NCBI RefSeq assembly: GCF_000737195.2
Contig: NZ_JALM01000022.1
Location: 1-64,000, forward strand
Direction of reading: 5' to 3'
DNA from: Sciscionella sediminilitoris
GTDB taxonomy: Bacteria; Actinomycetota; Actinomycetes; Mycobacteriales; Pseudonocardiaceae
DNA length: 64,000 bases
Position 1 is the stretch's first letter. Every line of letters starts with the position of its first letter. Positions 50,876 to 60,353 of the stretch are shown here, piece after piece. The position numbers and the translations under genes are program-made. Under the pieces are notes generated by a model. That model ran no database searches, was not told the origin of the DNA, and saw only the letters and a list, made by a program, of their open reading frames with translations.

Positions 50876-52895
50876 CTCCCTGGTCGAGCGGGAGATTGAC
50901 GAAACTGGGTGCGTTCGGGTCGAGCCGCAGGTGTTGCGGTTTCGATTCGGGGTTGAACAGCGGCCCGAACATCTGCCCCTTCGGGAAGTTCCCCGCGAAG
51001 ACGTCGATGCGGATCCGGTGTCCGGGCTGGATCACGGCATCGGTGGCGTTCAGCCCGACGTCGAGGCTGGTCGGTTCACCCGGTTTCGTCGGCTGGCGGT
51101 CGGCCAGATCGAGGGTGTAGTACGGATCGGTGTAGTCGCCGTTCGGTGATTTCTGGCTCTTCGCCTCGTCGATCTTGCGCAGTGACGCGGTGAGCTGGCC
51201 GGTGGTCAGTACCCGGGAGGCGCCATCGGGCGCGACATCGTTGACGGTCGCGGTCCAGTAGCCGTCGCGGGTGTCCTGCACGGTGTTGAGGTGCACGTTG
51301 ACCGGACCGGAAAGCCGGGTCGGCGCCGTGGCCTCGGCACCGGTGAAGGTCAGCGCGGCGTGTTCGGCGATCCGGGAATCCTTGCCACACGCGTCGAGCA
51401 CCCCGAGCACACCGGCCAGTTCCTGTGCCGAGTCACGGGAACACAGGGTCAGCGGGGTCGGCCCGATGGTGAGTTCGCGCGCCGTGGCCGGTTTGCTCGC
51501 GGTAAGGCTGCCGTCGTGCACGCTGCCCATGGTGGTGCCGCTGGCCCGATCGCTGAGGTACAGGCGCCGATACGTCATACCCTGGCGGGGGAAGGCCGGC
51601 GTGGTCGACCATTTTCCACCCTGTTCCTGCAGGGTGATCGGCCCGTATTTCTCGATGCCGTTGTCGATCCCCTTGAGCCAGTGGTCGAACCAGGCGCGCT
51701 GCAACACATCCAGGCGCGGCGGTGCCCCTTTCTTCCCGGCTCCGGCGCTGGTGGTTACGTGGTAGGTGTCGCCCATGACGAGTTGCTTGACGCCCGGCTT
51801 CAGCGGAATCCTGTTGTAGGTCCGGGTTTGGCTGTCGACGAACAGGTCGTGCCAGCCACCGGAGATCATGGTCGGAACATCGATCTTGTCCACCGGAGTG
51901 GCCAGATCCCTGCGCAGCGGGCTGTTCGGATCGACGACGTCCTTGAGCAATCCCGGCGGATTGTTCGGATCGCCGCCCGGCCAGGTGATGTCGCCGATGA
52001 CGGAATCCAGGAAACTGGCCGGATCGGCGAGGCGGTCGAGCAGCCAGCGCACATCGAATTTCCCGTGCAGAATATCCTCGATATTGGGCGCCCATTTGAT
52101 GGCATTGACCGCGGCCAGCCAGAACGGCAGGAAACCGACACCGATGCCGCCGCCGGGAATCACCACATCGCGGATCACATCCGAACTCGGCACCACGGGG
52201 AAGATCGCTTTCAGCGCCGCCGGACGTTTGCTCGCGGCCTGGAGCTGGTTGATACCCGAATACGAGATACCGGTCATCCCGACCTTGCCGTTCGACCAGG
52301 GTTGTTTGCTGACCCAGTCGATGGTCTCGATGCTGTCCTGCTGTTCGCGTTTCTGCAGCAGATTCCATTTTCCTTGGGAGCCACCGGTTCCCCGCACATC
52401 GACCACGACCTGCGTGTAGCCGCTGCCGATGAGTTTCGGATCCGGCCCGAACGAGCCCGCCAGCCCACCGCTGACGATCCGGAGCTGATCACCGAGCCCA
52501 CTGAGCGGGGTCTTGTCGAGCCCATCGGCGACCTTGTCGGCCAGTTTCCCCAGCCCGGGATTCGCGTTGATCGCACCGGCGAGCGTATTCACGAACTTGG
52601 AATACGGCGTCATGTTCAGGATGACCGGGGTGCGGGTGTCCACCGGGCGCCCGGACGCGTCGGCCGGGCGGTAGACATCGGCCTTGAGCACCACCCCATC
52701 GCTCATCCGGATCTCGAGGTTCGACTGCTCGTGCATGCGCGGATATTTCTGCGGCCCATCGGCCGTCGCCGCCCACCGCGCGCCCTGGGCACCACCGTCC
52801 GGTGGCAGCGCCGCGGCACTCGGGGAGACCAGCATCGGGGCGACGAGGACCGCCACGAGCGGCGCCGCCAGAATCGTCCGCATCCTCGAGCCCAC
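50811..52895 (-). CDS. Secreted CocE/NonD-family hydrolase (X-Pro dipeptidyl-peptidase type)
   Basis: 694 residues from GTG 52895, preceded by GAGGAGG. A signal peptide (ILAAPLVAVLVAPMLVSPSAAAL) leads to a hydrolase domain with Ser in GMTGISYSGI and Asp/His regions DTYHVTT, then a jelly-roll C-terminal domain. The family cleaves X-Pro or cocaine-like esters. The last 20 codons lie inside prfC on the other strand, an extra Pro/Arg-rich tail. Upstream is a perfect inverted repeat. Confidence 0.9.
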   Translation of the reverse strand: MGSRMRTILAAPLVAVLVAPMLVSPSAAALPPDGGAQGARWAATADGPQKYPRMHEQSNLEIRMSDGVVLKADVYRPADASGRPVDTRTPVILNMTPYSKFVNTLAGAINANPGLGKLADKVADGLDKTPLSGLGDQLRIVSGGLAGSFGPDPKLIGSGYTQVVVDVRGTGGSQGKWNLLQKREQQDSIETIDWVSKQPWSNGKVGMTGISYSGINQLQAASKRPAALKAIFPVVPSSDVIRDVVIPGGGIGVGFLPFWLAAVNAIKWAPNIEDILHGKFDVRWLLDRLADPASFLDSVIGDITWPGGDPNNPPGLLKDVVDPNSPLRRDLATPVDKIDVPTMISGGWHDLFVDSQTRTYNRIPLKPGVKQLVMGDTYHVTTSAGAGKKGAPPRLDVLQRAWFDHWLKGIDNGIEKYGPITLQEQGGKWSTTPAFPRQGMTYRRLYLSDRASGTTMGSVHDGSLTASKPATARELTIGPTPLTLCSRDSAQELAGVLGVLDACGKDSRIAEHAALTFTGAEATAPTRLSGPVNVHLNTVQDTRDGYWTATVNDVAPDGASRVLTTGQLTASLRKIDEAKSQKSPNGDYTDPYYTLDLADRQPTKPGEPTSLDVGLNATDAVIQPGHRIRIDVFAGNFPKGQMFGPLFNPESKPQHLRLDPNAPSFVNLPLDQGAKNPRRPTVPPRVPDAGGATR

Positions 52896-52951
52896 CGGGA
52901 CCTCCTCGTCGCACAGGCGTTGCTACTCGGGAGTTAAACACGGGTGCACAT

Positions 52952-52975
52952 TTCCGACAAGCGTTCTTGTCGGAA
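52952..52975. promoter_or_regulatory. Perfect inverted repeat upstream of the CocE gene
   Basis: TTCCGACAAG-CGTT-CTTGTCGGAA, two 10-bp arms and a 4-nt loop. On the minus strand its right arm includes TTGTCG, 16 bp before TTTAAC, a possible promoter. No T tail follows, so an operator is likelier than a terminator. Confidence 0.55.
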
Positions 52976-53072
52976 GATGCTCCAGAAAGGGGAGGACCCC
53001 TTCAACAGCGTGTTGTGCCGACGCAGCAGGAGAAACCGGCAGGAAAGCGCGGAGCTCTCGGTGAACCGATCG

Positions 53073-53828
53073 CTAGGCGCGAGCGGCGAGCAGGGTGTGC
53101 AGTGCCTCGGTGACCGTGGCACTGTCCGGAACCCGGTAGGCGGCCGCGCTCTCCCCCGCGCCGACCCGGACGCTCACATCCCGGTCGCCGCAGCGGGCGA
53201 AGGCGGCCTCATCGGGTTCGTCATCGCCGAAGTACACCACCGCCTCGGCCCCGAAATCGGTGCGCAGTCCGGCGAGCGCGTCGCCCTTGTCCTGGCTGGC
53301 CACGGTCAGCTCGACCACCTCGGCGCCGTCGATGACCCGCACTCCCTCGCGCAGCCCGAGGCCGCCGCGCATCCGTTCCCGGACCCAGCGCGAACCCGCG
53401 GCGTCCACCCCGCGCAGGTGCACGACGACCCCGGCTGGCTTGCGCTCGAACTCCGCACCCGGGGTGGCCGCGACGAGCGAGCGCGCCTCCTCGGCGAGGC
53501 GTTCGAGCTGACCGCGGCGCGCCGGATCGAGTTCCCGCTCCAGGTTCGGCCCGGTCTCCGCGCCGTGGCTGCCGATCAGCGCGACCGGGAACGGCAGCCG
53601 GGAGGCGAGCGCCAGATCCCGCAGTGCGCGCCCGGAGACCACCGCGGCCGCGGTGTGCCGCACATCCGCGAGCGCGCACAGGGCATCGAGTGCCCGCCGG
53701 TCCGGAGCCGCGCCCTTGTGCGGCGTGAGTGTTCCGTCGAAAGCTGTCGCGACGAGCAACCGGTCCACCCGCGCGGCCCGCCGCAGGGCCCCGTCGAGCC
53801 CGAGATGCGTGACTGTCGCCGAACTCAT
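53073..53828 (-). CDS. otsB: Trehalose-phosphatase-like HAD protein lacking the nucleophile
   Basis: 251 residues from ATG 53828, which overlaps the edd stop (ATGA). HAD-type trehalose-6-phosphate phosphatase fold: motif I position reads [11 protein letters not shown], where the usual DxDGT nucleophilic first Asp is Ala (GCT). The second Asp is kept. Motif II is VVSGRALRD, Lys lies in [10 protein letters not shown] and motif IV is [12 protein letters not shown]. With the nucleophile lost the protein should be inactive as a phosphatase unless the base is misread. It could instead have a regulatory role. No otsA is in the window. Confidence 0.85.
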   Translation of the reverse strand: MSSATVTHLGLDGALRRAARVDRLLVATAFDGTLTPHKGAAPDRRALDALCALADVRHTAAAVVSGRALRDLALASRLPFPVALIGSHGAETGPNLERELDPARRGQLERLAEEARSLVAATPGAEFERKPAGVVVHLRGVDAAGSRWVRERMRGGLGLREGVRVIDGAEVVELTVASQDKGDALAGLRTDFGAEAVVYFGDDEPDEAAFARCGDRDVSVRVGAGESAAAYRVPDSATVTEALHTLLAARA

Positions 53829-55675
53829 GTCAGCATCATCTCGTGCGTGATTCCGCCGAACACGCTGGCCCCTTCGGCGGCCGGGCCGACGGCGGCGCGC
53901 AGCGCGGTGAACAGTTCGCGCCCGGATCCCGCCCACTCCTGCTCGGGCGCCTGCCCCGGCACGCGCGCGGCGAGCGTCTCCGCGTCCACCTCCACATCCA
54001 GGGTGCCCAGCTCCGCGTTCAGCCGGACCAGATCGCCGTCGCGCACCAGCGAGATCGGGCCCGCGTCACCGGCTTCGGGGGTGCAGTGGATCGCCGCGGG
54101 AACCTTGCCCGAGGCCCCGGACATCCGGCCGTCGGTGACCAGGGCGACCCGGTGTCCCTTGCCCATCAGCGAACCGAGCGCCGGGGTGAGCCCGTGCAGT
54201 TCGGGCATCCCGTTGGCGCGCGGACCCTGATGGCGCAGCACCACGACCACATCCCGGTCGAGTTCGCCCGCCCGGTAGGCCTCGGCGAACGCCTCCTGGG
54301 TGGTGAACACCCGCGCGGGCGCGGCGATCACCCGGTGCTGTTCGGCGACCGCGGACACCTTGATCACCGCGCGTCCGAGGTTTCCGGACAGCATCCGCAG
54401 CCCGCCTTCCGCGGCGAACGGTTCGGCGACCGGGCGCAGCACCGCGGGGTTCCCGGATTCGCGGGCCACCGGGCGCCAGCGCAGTTCGCCCTCGCTCAGG
54501 CAGGGCTCCTCGCGGTATCGGTGCAGCCCGTACCCGGCGACCGTGTGCACATCCGGGTGCAGCAGCCCGGCATCGAGCAGTTCCCCGACCAGGAAGGGCA
54601 CCCCGCCCGCGGCGGCGAAGTGGTTGATGTCGGCGATCCCGTTCGGGTAGATGCTCGCCAGCAGCGGGGTGATCGCGGAGAGGTCCGCGAAGTCGTCCCA
54701 GGTGATCCGGATCCCCGCGGCCGCCGCGATCGCGACCAGGTGCAGCGTGTGATTGGTCGAGCCACCGGTGGCCAGCAGCGCCAGCAGCCCGTTGACCACG
54801 GCGCGCTCATCGATGATCCGGGACAACGGGGTGTACTCCGGCTGTCCCGCACTCAGTTCGAGCACCCGCCGCGCGGCGAATTCGGTGAGCGCGCGGCGCA
54901 GCGGAGTACCCGGCGGGATGAAGCTCGACCCCGGCAGGTGCAGCCCCATCACCTCGACGACCAGCTGGTTCGAGTTCGCGGTTCCGAAGAAGGTGCAGGT
55001 GCCAGGCGAGTGGTAGGAAGCGGACTCCGCGGCGAGCAGTTCCTCGCGATCCGCGCGCCCCTCCGCGAAGGCCTGACGCACCCTGGCTTTCTCATCGTTC
55101 GGGATCCCGGAGGGCATCGGGCCCGCGGGGACCAGCATCGCGGGCAGGTGCCCGAAGGACAGCGCACCGATCAGCAGCCCGGGCACGATCTTGTCGCACA
55201 CTCCGAGCAGCAGCGAGGCATCGAAGACCTCGTGTGCCAGCGCGACCCCGGTGGCCATCGCGATCACCTCGCGGGAGAACAGCGACAGTTCCATACCGGG
55301 ACGGCCCTGGGTGATCCCGTCGCACATCGCGGGCACCCCGCCGGCGAACCGGGCCACCCCGCCGTGCTCGCGCACGGTGTCCTTGATCCAGGCGGGGAAC
55401 TCCTCGTAGGGCTGGTGCGCGGAAAGCATGTCGTTGTAGGCGGACACGATGCCGACACAGGGCACCTGGGTGCCGCGCAGCGCGCTGCGGTCGGAGCCCG
55501 CGCAGGCGGCGAAGGCGTGCGCGAGATTGCCGCAGCCGAGGTTGGCCCTGCTCGGCCGGTCACTCGCCGCACGGGCCATGCGGTCGAGGTAGGCAGCGCG
55601 GCTCGGCGCACTCCTGGCGATGATCCGTTCGGTCACCTCGGCGACCACGGGGTGTATTGCGGGCTGATCCGTCAC
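53825..55675 (-). CDS. edd: 6-phosphogluconate dehydratase
   Basis: 616 residues from GTG 55675. Fe-S dehydratase family (IlvD/Edd), with cysteines in [15 protein letters not shown] and [13 protein letters not shown]. The closing motif [20 protein letters not shown] is conserved. It makes KDPG in the Entner-Doudoroff pathway. Compared with IlvD, the 616-residue length and the [14 protein letters not shown] motif favour Edd. No eda is adjacent. Coupled to the otsB-like gene. Confidence 0.9.
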   Translation of the reverse strand: MTDQPAIHPVVAEVTERIIARSAPSRAAYLDRMARAASDRPSRANLGCGNLAHAFAACAGSDRSALRGTQVPCVGIVSAYNDMLSAHQPYEEFPAWIKDTVREHGGVARFAGGVPAMCDGITQGRPGMELSLFSREVIAMATGVALAHEVFDASLLLGVCDKIVPGLLIGALSFGHLPAMLVPAGPMPSGIPNDEKARVRQAFAEGRADREELLAAESASYHSPGTCTFFGTANSNQLVVEVMGLHLPGSSFIPPGTPLRRALTEFAARRVLELSAGQPEYTPLSRIIDERAVVNGLLALLATGGSTNHTLHLVAIAAAAGIRITWDDFADLSAITPLLASIYPNGIADINHFAAAGGVPFLVGELLDAGLLHPDVHTVAGYGLHRYREEPCLSEGELRWRPVARESGNPAVLRPVAEPFAAEGGLRMLSGNLGRAVIKVSAVAEQHRVIAAPARVFTTQEAFAEAYRAGELDRDVVVVLRHQGPRANGMPELHGLTPALGSLMGKGHRVALVTDGRMSGASGKVPAAIHCTPEAGDAGPISLVRDGDLVRLNAELGTLDVEVDAETLAARVPGQAPEQEWAGSGRELFTALRAAVGPAAEGASVFGGITHEMMLT

Positions 55676-55813
55676 GTCAGCTCTCCTCTGCCTCGATCGG
55701 TCACGAGATCGATTCAGGGTAAAAGTATACCTAATCAGCGGGGTTGAAGACAGCGTCGCTTCTTTATCGATTGATGAAGATCGCTGGTACCCGCGGTGTA
55801 CTCGGGCACCCGA

Positions 55814-56350
55814 TCAGGGGCGCACCCAGATCTGGTGCCTGCCGGTCTCCGCGCGTGCCTGCGGGGCGCGGTCCTCGGTGCGCACCTGCCGGTACCCGAG
55901 CTTGCCCGCGATGGCCGCGCTCGCGTGATTGGCCGCATCGCAGTGGATCTCGACGCGCTCGATGTCCGGCATGGCGAGCGCGGTCTCGGTGAGCACCCCG
56001 GCCGCGGCGCTGATGTTCCCCTTGCCCGCGTGCGCGCTGTGCGACCAGTAGCCGAGCTCGATCGCGCCGGGTCCGATCCGCCGGTGCAGGCCGAGCACCC
56101 CGAGCAGCGCCCGTTCCGCCGCGTCGAACAGGACGAACTCCAGCACCTCTCCGCTGTCCCAGGTGGAGTCCGCCTCGGTGAGCCGGGTGCGCTGACTCTC
56201 CGGCTTCGCCGCTTCCGGCCCGGCCCACGGCATCCAGTCGGTGAGCTCGGCCAGGCTGGCGGCCACGGCTCCCGCGATCGCTTCGGCGTGGGCGGGACGG
56301 GCGCGCAGCAGCACGCGCCCGGGCAGTTCGATGCGTTCGGGTGACGGCAT
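55814..56350 (-). CDS. GNAT-family N-acetyltransferase (RimJ/RimL type)
   Basis: 178 residues from ATG 56350. Follows the RimJ/RimL plan: N-terminal LLRARPAHAEAIAGAV, then LLGVLGLHRRIGPGAIELGYW and AGKGNISAAAGVLTETAL, ending IERVEIHCDAANHASAAIAGKLGY. The AGKGN sequence carries the acetyl-CoA loop. It probably modifies a protein N-terminus or an antibiotic; the substrate is unknown. Confidence 0.88.
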   Translation of the reverse strand: MPSPERIELPGRVLLRARPAHAEAIAGAVAASLAELTDWMPWAGPEAAKPESQRTRLTEADSTWDSGEVLEFVLFDAAERALLGVLGLHRRIGPGAIELGYWSHSAHAGKGNISAAAGVLTETALAMPDIERVEIHCDAANHASAAIAGKLGYRQVRTEDRAPQARAETGRHQIWVRP

Positions 56351-56454
56351 GCTCCCACTCAAGCACCGCTGTCGAACCAATTACCAAGAAGGCCGAAAAG
56401 GGCAGCCTCGAGACGGCATCCGGTAGCGGAAGTACCTTTCGGCCGGATTGGTAT

Positions 56455-57075
56455 CTACTGACGCAGCTGGAGTTGCGGCAGATCGTGGCCGAGCCGGTCG
56501 CGCTTGGCGCGCAGATAGGCGAGATTCCCCTCGTTCGCCGCGATGAGCAACGGCACCCGTTCGGTCACCGTGATCCCCGCGGCGGCCAGTGCCGCGCCCT
56601 TGTCCGGGTTGTTGGACAGCAACCGGACCGCCCCGATCCCGAGGTGGCGCAGCGCGGTCCCGGCGGGGCCGTAGTCGCGCACATCCACGGGAAGCCCGAG
56701 CGCGGTCGCCGAATCCACGGTGTCCAGCCCCTGTTCGTCCTGCAGGATATGCGTGCGGATCTTGGCGATGAGCCCGATTCCGCGGCCTTCCTGTCCGCGA
56801 AGGTAGACCAGCACCCCGCTGCCCTCGGCGACGATCGCGTCCAGCGCGGCATCGAGCTGGTCCCCGCATTCGCAGCGGGTGGCACCGAACACCTCACCGG
56901 TCAGGCATTCCGAGTGCACCCGGGCCAGCACCCCGTCTCCCGGTGTGCCGTGCACGAGTACCAGGTGCTCCGGTCCGTCCGCGTACTCCCGGAACGCGAT
57001 CGCCCGGAACGCCCCGCGCCTGGTGTTCAGTGCCGATTCCGCGCTGTCCTGCCACCCCGTGGCTTCCTCCCGCAT
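56455..57075 (-). CDS. ribA: GTP cyclohydrolase II
   Basis: 206 residues from ATG 57075 (an upstream ATG at about 57108 would add eleven). The zinc Cys triad is in SECLTGEVFGATRCECGDQL, and the GTP-binding loop LRGQEGRGIGLIAKI follows. Makes the first riboflavin precursor. It is the stand-alone form, not the RibBA fusion. It is near a RimJ gene and a glycosyltransferase but not in a rib operon, so it may be an extra copy. Confidence 0.92.
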   Translation of the reverse strand: MREEATGWQDSAESALNTRRGAFRAIAFREYADGPEHLVLVHGTPGDGVLARVHSECLTGEVFGATRCECGDQLDAALDAIVAEGSGVLVYLRGQEGRGIGLIAKIRTHILQDEQGLDTVDSATALGLPVDVRDYGPAGTALRHLGIGAVRLLSNNPDKGAALAAAGITVTERVPLLIAANEGNLAYLRAKRDRLGHDLPQLQLRQ

Positions 57076-57138
57076 GCACCGACTATCGGTGTCACACGGG
57101 AGGGAAACCATCGGGGTTCTCCCTGATCTCACCCCGAG

Positions 57139-58584
57139 TCACACCTTCAGGGTGCGGATCTTCGGCCAGATCGCGGCCCAGCTGTCCCGCTTTTCGGTGC
57201 ACAGCCACAGATCCGGGCCCAGCCGGCGCACCTGGCCGAAGTAGGGCCGCAACGCCTTCGGCCCGGGTTCGCCGCCGACGTAGAGCACGCTCGACTTGTC
57301 CTCCTCCGGCGGGGCGAAGTAGCCGTAGGCGCGGCCGGGGCTGTGGATCTCCGGAAGGCCGTACTGGGGCGCGTAGGCGTCGAGGTATCCGGCGACGATG
57401 TAGCTGGCCCCGAGCACCGCGGTGTGCTCGCGCTGTTCGGCGGGCAGGGCGCGCAACGCGTTCGCGGTGTGGCTGGCGAACCGTTCCCCGGTCGGCATTC
57501 CCGGGGTGTTGACGAAGATCTGCGAGGCGTACAGCGCGCTGGCCATGCAGGCGGCACTGAGTACCGCGGCGGGCCAGATGAACCAGCGCATCCCGGTGTG
57601 CCCGGATTCGCGGCGCCGCTGCAGGCCGAGCGCACCGGCCGCGAACACCACCGCGTAGCAGCCACCGAGGTAGTACGGGCGCCCCGAGGTGATCACGAAG
57701 AACACCCACAGGCCGAGCACGGTGACCGCGATGAACCGCAGCCCCGGATCGCGCAGCAGGCGCCACAATCCGTACCCGAACAGCACGACCCCGACCACCC
57801 CGGCCAGCCCGATCATGCCGAGCGCGGTTCCGCCCCTGCCACCGGAGAGGATCGCGTTCTCCGTGGTGACGATCGATCCCATGCGCAGCTGCGGCCAGCC
57901 GTGCAGCGCCTGCCAGATCAGGGTCGGCGCGGCGATCAGCACCGCGATTCCCGCCCCTGCCCAGAATTTGGGCGTGCGCAGCAGTTCGCGCGGGCCGAAG
58001 ATCAGCACGGAGACCACGAGCAATCCGCACAGCAGGAAGATCTGGAACTTCGTCTCGGCACCGATGCCGATCACCACGCCGAGCCAGAGCAACAGCCCGT
58101 CCGAGCGGGTGCGGATCCAGCGCAGCAACACGAAGAACAGCAGCCCCCAGATGAGCGGTTCGAGCGCGTACGGGGAAAGCCAGTGCCCCGCCATGGCGAT
58201 CCACCAGGTTCCGGCCTGCGTGAAGGCGGTGATCACCTGGGCACGCCGGTCCCCGCCGAGTTCGCGGGCGATGAGCGCGGCGACGACCACGGTGGCCGCG
58301 GTGGCCAGGATCGCGGGCAGGTGCAGCACGAGCATCGAACCGGGCGCGATGCTGTCCATGGCCTTCGCGAGCAGCACCGCGACCGGCGGCTGGTCGGCAT
58401 AGCCGAACTGCAAGGGGTGTCTGCTCAGCCCGAGCATGGCCACCTCGTCGAGCCAGTACTCGTTGCCGAAACTGGCCACGAACTGGGCAACGGCCACGAT
58501 GCCCGCGATGAGCCGTACGAGCGGTTTGGCGAAAACGGGCACCGCCCGAGTGCTCGTTTCCTGCCGTGCCAACGTTCCCAGCAT
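57139..58584 (-). CDS. GT39-like membrane glycosyltransferase (ArnT/PMT type)
   Basis: 481 residues, about 11-12 membrane helices. The first exported loop has NEYWLDEVAMLGLSRHP and FGYADQPPVAVLLAK, including the acidic WLDE motif common in GT-C enzymes. A C-terminal exported domain (residues 370-481) is soluble. It likely transfers a sugar from a polyprenyl donor to a lipid or protein. The acceptor is unknown. Confidence 0.85.
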   Translation of the reverse strand: MLGTLARQETSTRAVPVFAKPLVRLIAGIVAVAQFVASFGNEYWLDEVAMLGLSRHPLQFGYADQPPVAVLLAKAMDSIAPGSMLVLHLPAILATAATVVVAALIARELGGDRRAQVITAFTQAGTWWIAMAGHWLSPYALEPLIWGLLFFVLLRWIRTRSDGLLLWLGVVIGIGAETKFQIFLLCGLLVVSVLIFGPRELLRTPKFWAGAGIAVLIAAPTLIWQALHGWPQLRMGSIVTTENAILSGGRGGTALGMIGLAGVVGVVLFGYGLWRLLRDPGLRFIAVTVLGLWVFFVITSGRPYYLGGCYAVVFAAGALGLQRRRESGHTGMRWFIWPAAVLSAACMASALYASQIFVNTPGMPTGERFASHTANALRALPAEQREHTAVLGASYIVAGYLDAYAPQYGLPEIHSPGRAYGYFAPPEEDKSSVLYVGGEPGPKALRPYFGQVRRLGPDLWLCTEKRDSWAAIWPKIRTLKV

Positions 58585-58671
58585 CTCCCCGCCTCCCGCG
58601 TGTGTCGTCCTTACCTGTTCATTCCACGGCAGGACGGCGGCACCGCGCGAGGGCGGAACGGTTCCGGCTAC

Positions 58672-59544
58672 TCAGCCAAGGTTGTCCGGCGATGCAACTT
58701 TCGTATCATCGGCTTTCGCACGCCTGCGATACCGCACCAGGATGCGGAGCAGCACCGCGGCGAGCACCACGAGCACGAGCACGAGCAGCACGGTCAGGTT
58801 GGAAACCCCGCTCGCCACGCTCTCCAGCCACTTCTGCACCGCGAACTGGCTGTCCACCCCGGAGATGCTGCCGAGATTCGCGGTTCCCTCGGTGAACAGG
58901 AACAGCAGTCCGATCGCGATGAACAGCAACCCGGAGATCAGGCTCGTGCTGTGGGTGCGCAGCGGGCCGATCCGGATTTCCCTTCCCCGCAACCAGGATC
59001 GCTTGCCGAGCTGGAATTTGTCCCACAGCAGGGCGATCACGAACAGCGGGACGGCCATGCCGAAGGCGTAGATCGCGAGCAACAGCCCGCCGTAGAACGG
59101 GTCACCGCCCGCCGCGGACACGGTGAGCACACTGCCGAGCAGCGGCCCGGAGCAGAATCCGGCGAGCCCGTACACCAGGCCGAGCGCGAACACCGAGGCG
59201 GCCGAGGAGATCTTGATCCGCCCGGACAACCGGCCCGCGGCCGTGGAACCGAATCCCTTGCCCAGCACGGTGAGCACGCCGAGCACGAGCAGCACGACCC
59301 CGCCGACCATGGTCACCGTGGTGCGGTACTGGGTGATCAGCGAGCCGATCAGGCCGACCCCCGCACCGAGCGGCACGAGCACCACGGCGAGGCCGAGGTA
59401 GAACACGAGGGTGCGCATGGCCAGCGTGCCGATCCGGTCGAAGGCGTACGCGAAAAAGGACGGCAGCAGCAGCGCCGAGCACGGACTGATCAGCGAAAGC
59501 AGCCCGCCGAGGAACGCGCCGAGGAAACCGACCTGGGTCATCAT
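58672..59544 (-). CDS. ccdA: CcdA/DsbD-type thiol transporter
   Basis: 290 residues, six to seven membrane helices. The redox Cys pair is SPCSALLLPSF in the first helix and GFCSGPLLGSV in a later one. A C-terminal extension with two hydrophobic segments ends in charged residues. CcdA carries electrons across the membrane to reduce exported thiol proteins such as TlpA. Its start overlaps the DsbA-like stop by 4 bp. Confidence 0.9.
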   Translation of the reverse strand: MMTQVGFLGAFLGGLLSLISPCSALLLPSFFAYAFDRIGTLAMRTLVFYLGLAVVLVPLGAGVGLIGSLITQYRTTVTMVGGVVLLVLGVLTVLGKGFGSTAAGRLSGRIKISSAASVFALGLVYGLAGFCSGPLLGSVLTVSAAGGDPFYGGLLLAIYAFGMAVPLFVIALLWDKFQLGKRSWLRGREIRIGPLRTHSTSLISGLLFIAIGLLFLFTEGTANLGSISGVDSQFAVQKWLESVASGVSNLTVLLVLVLVVLAAVLLRILVRYRRRAKADDTKVASPDNLG

Positions 59545-60269
59545 TTGCCGCCGGCGGCGTCGATCATCTTGGTGAACTCCTCGATCGGCTGCGCGCCGAG
59601 CAGCGGTTTGCCGTTGATCACGAACGCCGGGGTGCTCGGTATCCCGAGTTCATTGCCCTCGGTGGCGTCGAACTGCACCTCGTCCTTGTGCTCCCGGCTG
59701 GTCATGTCCTTCTCGAACTTGGCGAGGTCCGGAACCCCCGCGGTGCGGGCGAATTCCAGCAGCTTCTCCTTCGGCAGATCCGGGTGTCCCTTCTGCGGCG
59801 CCGCCTCGAAGACGGCCTTGTTGAACTGCCAGAACCGGCCCTGCGCCGCCGCGGCCCGCCCGGCCATCGCCGCCTGCTCGGACTGCTCGCCGAAGATCGG
59901 GAAGTCCCGCCATTCGATGCGCAGCTTCCCCTTGTCGACATAACGCTTCACGAGCTCGGGTTCGGTGCTGCGGCCGAACTGCGCGCAGAACGGGCAGCGG
60001 TAGTCGGAGTACTCCACGAGCACCACCGGGGCATCCGGGCGCCCGATCGCGAGCGGGTCCCCGGGAGTGCGATGCGCGAGCCCGGCCAGCGGCCCCTGCG
60101 AGGGCGCGGTCGAGGAGGGCGCCGCGGAGTTCACCGTGTCCGCCCCGGCCGGCTCGCTCGGTGCTCCCGGGCGCAGCACGAGATAGAGCGCGAGCCCCAC
60201 CGCGACCACGACCAGCACGGCGATCAGTACGAACTCGCGCCTGCGCACGAGCGGTTTTGTCCGGCTCAC
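59541..60269 (-). CDS. Membrane-anchored DsbA-family thiol oxidoreductase
   Basis: 242 residues from GTG 60269. A short basic N-terminus and a membrane anchor (FVLIAVLVVVAVGLALYLVL) precede the DsbA domain with YRCPFCAQFG (CPFC). The cis-Pro loop appears as GIPSTPAFVING. It is translated with CcdA, which suggests it works as a reductase or is kept reduced. On the minus strand TATCAT (60300-60295) could be its -10, near a CTACTA/TAGTAG repeat. Confidence 0.9.
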   Translation of the reverse strand: MSRTKPLVRRREFVLIAVLVVVAVGLALYLVLRPGAPSEPAGADTVNSAAPSSTAPSQGPLAGLAHRTPGDPLAIGRPDAPVVLVEYSDYRCPFCAQFGRSTEPELVKRYVDKGKLRIEWRDFPIFGEQSEQAAMAGRAAAAQGRFWQFNKAVFEAAPQKGHPDLPKEKLLEFARTAGVPDLAKFEKDMTSREHKDEVQFDATEGNELGIPSTPAFVINGKPLLGAQPIEEFTKMIDAAGGK

Positions 60270-60353
60270 GACTACTCCTCACGATCTACTAAGCATGATA
60301 GTAGTAGCTCGTGAACCGCGCGTGAACCTGGGGCTCCTGTCCGGGATTCCCGT

